Of a stretch of DNA of 15,865 nucleotides, positions 15,201 to 15,865 are shown in pieces. The notes below the pieces were generated by a model, which saw only the letters and a program-made list of their open reading frames with translations, was not told where the DNA came from and searched no databases. The stretch's first letter is position 1, and each line of letters opens with the position of its first letter. Where the stretch lies: assembly GCA_000754455.1 (NCBI GenBank), contig JNSE01000013.1, positions 1 through 15,865 of the forward strand. The letters run 5' to 3'. The position numbers and the translations under genes are program-made. This DNA is from an actinobacterium acAMD-2 (GTDB lineage: Bacteria > Actinomycetota > Actinomycetes > UBA12327).

Positions 15201-15813
15201 GGTGGCGACGTTCGATCCCGAGCCCGTGATCCATCAGTTCGCAATAAAAATTGTCCGCACCAAAGATGTCGCGCAGGTCGCCGGCCACAGCAAGCGCTTG
15301 GTCGTAATTTCCCGCCTGGAGCCAGCGATTGACCTCACCGCTGGGGCAACCGGTCGTCCCGATGATCCCCTTGGCATAGGTCTCGAGCAATTCTCGGTCA
15401 AACCGCGGTTTGTAGTAATACCCCTCAAGGCTGGCCAAGCTCGACAACCGGAACAGGTTGTGCAACCCCTCGGTGGACTGAGCAAGCAGTGTCATGTGCG
15501 TGTAGTTCTGGCGGCCCTTGCCCGCTGTGGGGTCTTCACCTTGTTCTTCGTAGCCACCACCGAAGTCAAAGGCCCGGCGCTCACGCCTGCCTTGGGGTGC
15601 GTAGTAACCCTCCATGCCGATGATGGGCTTAATGCCGGCCGACTTGGCTCGCTTGTAAAAATCGTAAGCGCCGAACAAGTTGCCATGGTCAGTCATGGCA
15701 ATGGCTGGCATCTCGAGCGCGGCTGCCTTGGTGACTAAGTCTTTAACGCGAGCGGCTCCATCGAGCATGGAGTACTCGGTATGCACATGAAGGTGCACAA
15801 ACGAGTCGCTCAC
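12274..15813 (-). CDS. dnaE: DNA polymerase III alpha subunit (DnaE1)
   Basis: This is the replicative polymerase catalytic subunit, 1179 residues and complete. The N-terminal PHP domain has HLHVHTEYSMLDG with His9, His11 and Asp18, then TDHGN (41-45). These match the metal ligands of M. tuberculosis DnaE1, whose PHP domain is the replicative 3'-5' proofreading exonuclease. The polymerase active site has Asp416 and Asp418 in PDIDIDFDD and Asp579 in MDFLGL. A QFGLF motif at 941-945 fits the sliding-clamp-binding consensus. An OB-fold region follows, from about VVTIGGLITTV. The GTG start at 15813 has GGAGGG six bases upstream. Length and the intact PHP site point to DnaE1 rather than the mutasome polymerase DnaE2. 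Confidence 0.98.
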   Translation of the reverse strand: MSDSFVHLHVHTEYSMLDGAARVKDLVTKAAALEMPAIAMTDHGNLFGAYDFYKRAKSAGIKPIIGMEGYYAPQGRRERRAFDFGGGYEEQGEDPTAGKGRQNYTHMTLLAQSTEGLHNLFRLSSLASLEGYYYKPRFDRELLETYAKGIIGTTGCPSGEVNRWLQAGNYDQALAVAGDLRDIFGADNFYCELMDHGLGIERRHREDLLRIARALQIPLLATNDLHYVEKSDSDTHDVLLCIGTRALKSDEKRFRFDAQDFYLKSSDEMRAVWSELPEACDNTLLIAERCDIAFNEDANLMPVFPVPEGHTEESWLIQEVERGLNKRFPQGVPDTHRKQAEYETGVILKMGYPGYFLVVADLIDYAKANGIRVGPGRGSAAGAVIAWAMGITELDPILHGLVFERFLNPERVSMPDIDIDFDDRRRGDMIRYATQKYGEDRVAQIVTYSSIKAKAAVRDSARVMGFPPALGDKISKTMPPAVMGKDISLAGMFDRSDDRYSEASEFRGLYEDDPDVREVVETAKGLEGLKRQPGVHAAGVILSREPLLDVIPVWKRDDGSVVTQFDMGACESLGLLKMDFLGLRNLTILEDCLAHIRNNRDEVIVLEDLTLDDRVTYDLLSKGETLGVFQLDGGQMRALLRSMLPDNFKDISAVLALYRPGPMGANAHNDYADRKNERKPIGSIHPELAEVLAPILDETYGVIVYQEQVMSIAQVLAGYTLGQADLLRRAMGKKKKEILDKEFEPFANGMLERGYSQDAIDTLWAILVPFSDYAFNKAHTAGYGLVSYWTAFLKANYPAEYMAALLTSVKDDLGAGGKMSVYLAECRRMGIKVLPPDVNESDSDFTPRGEDIRFGLSAIRNVGEGVVESIIKSRRSKGRFADFPDFLRKIDDKACNKRVVESLVKAGAFDSLDHTRRGLLAVHIEAVDAAVETKRAEAIGQFGLFDDAESSAGSSVGGLELHIPLDEWDKSTLLGHERAMLGLYVSDHPLKGVEHALARASDCSVLTLLNDQPDGAVVTIGGLITTVTPKVTKKGARWAVVTIEDLESSVEINFFNKTYEPIALQLTPDRVLLVKVRVQRDDDEPRFTGLDVSMPDLAIGGSTGPVIIKLPNSRAVPAVIDALKRVLATHPGQTAVMMHLTGDKDENTKVFELQGGFRVTGTPALYADLKTLLGPGCLG

Positions 15814-15819
15814 GTGATT

Positions 15820-15825
15820 CCCTCC
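15820..15825 (-). promoter_or_regulatory. Shine-Dalgarno of dnaE
   Basis: The minus strand reads GGAGGG six bases before the GTG at 15813. It is the strongest ribosome-binding site in the window and confirms the non-ATG start of dnaE. It shows that this organism uses leadered translation as well as the apparently leaderless starts of the operon heads. Confidence 0.8.
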
Positions 15826-15846
15826 GGCTATTCCTCAACGCATTCA

Positions 15847-15864
15847 CTCACCACAACGGGTGAG
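15847..15864. repeat. Inverted repeat upstream of dnaE
   Basis: CTCACC and GGTGAG are separated by six bases, 33 bases before the dnaE start. It could be the hairpin of a terminator for a gene beyond the right edge or an operator for dnaE. No T-tract is visible before the window ends, so neither reading is settled. Confidence 0.3.
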
Positions 15865-15865
15865 C

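Noticed and set aside
15202..15738. A 178-codon open frame on the plus strand opposite the dnaE PHP domain
   Set aside because: It is antisense to conserved PHP codons and resembles no family; it follows from the GC-rich codon use of dnaE.

Overview
The window is a stretch of actinobacterial chromosome of moderate GC content, holding the histidine biosynthesis cluster with linked tryptophan genes and the replicative polymerase gene dnaE. The gene order is actinomycete-like: dnaE, a small membrane protein, a stand-alone LON-domain protein, hisD-C-B-H-A, hisF, a TIGR03085 protein, hisI, trpE, a TIGR02234 membrane protein, then an HGxxPAAW protein. Further support comes from a PriA-type HisA, an Rv2061-like F420-dependent oxidoreductase and a DnaE1-type polymerase with an intact PHP site. 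The species is not identifiable from this; an uncultivated actinomycete is a reasonable guess.

Layout from right to left, the direction in which most genes are read. dnaE (minus) has a strong Shine-Dalgarno and overlaps a four-helix membrane protein, which converges on and overlaps the LON-domain gene (plus). Divergent from the LON gene is the tightly packed unit hisD-hisC-hisB-hisH-hisA (minus). A plus-strand F420-dependent oxidoreductase gene separates hisA from hisF and shares its stop region with hisA. hisF (minus) therefore stands alone and converges with a plus-strand TIGR03085 gene. Next comes hisI-trpE-TIGR02234 (minus), joined by 4- and 1-base overlaps, then the HGxxPAAW gene. Where trpC, trpB and trpA often follow in relatives, this window has an OmpR-type response regulator and its histidine kinase. 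The kinase is cut by the left edge within its ATP-binding domain.

Together the his genes supply steps from phosphoribosyl-AMP to histidine: HisI, HisA, HisH/HisF, HisB, HisC and HisD. hisG, hisE and the histidinol-phosphatase are not here. HisA carries the residues expected of bifunctional PriA, which also does the TrpF step and so links the his and trp pathways. TrpE starts the tryptophan branch; no trpG, trpD, trpC, trpB or trpA is in view.

Five operon-head genes, on both strands, have a TANNNT box exactly 6 or 7 bases before an ATG or GTG, the signature of leaderless actinobacterial transcripts. Genes inside operons are instead joined by stop/start overlaps or very short gaps. No tRNA, rRNA, CRISPR array, insertion sequence or clear intrinsic terminator was seen. 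Most of the window is conserved housekeeping DNA. The least understood parts are the HGxxPAAW and TIGR02234 proteins and the two-component system beside them.
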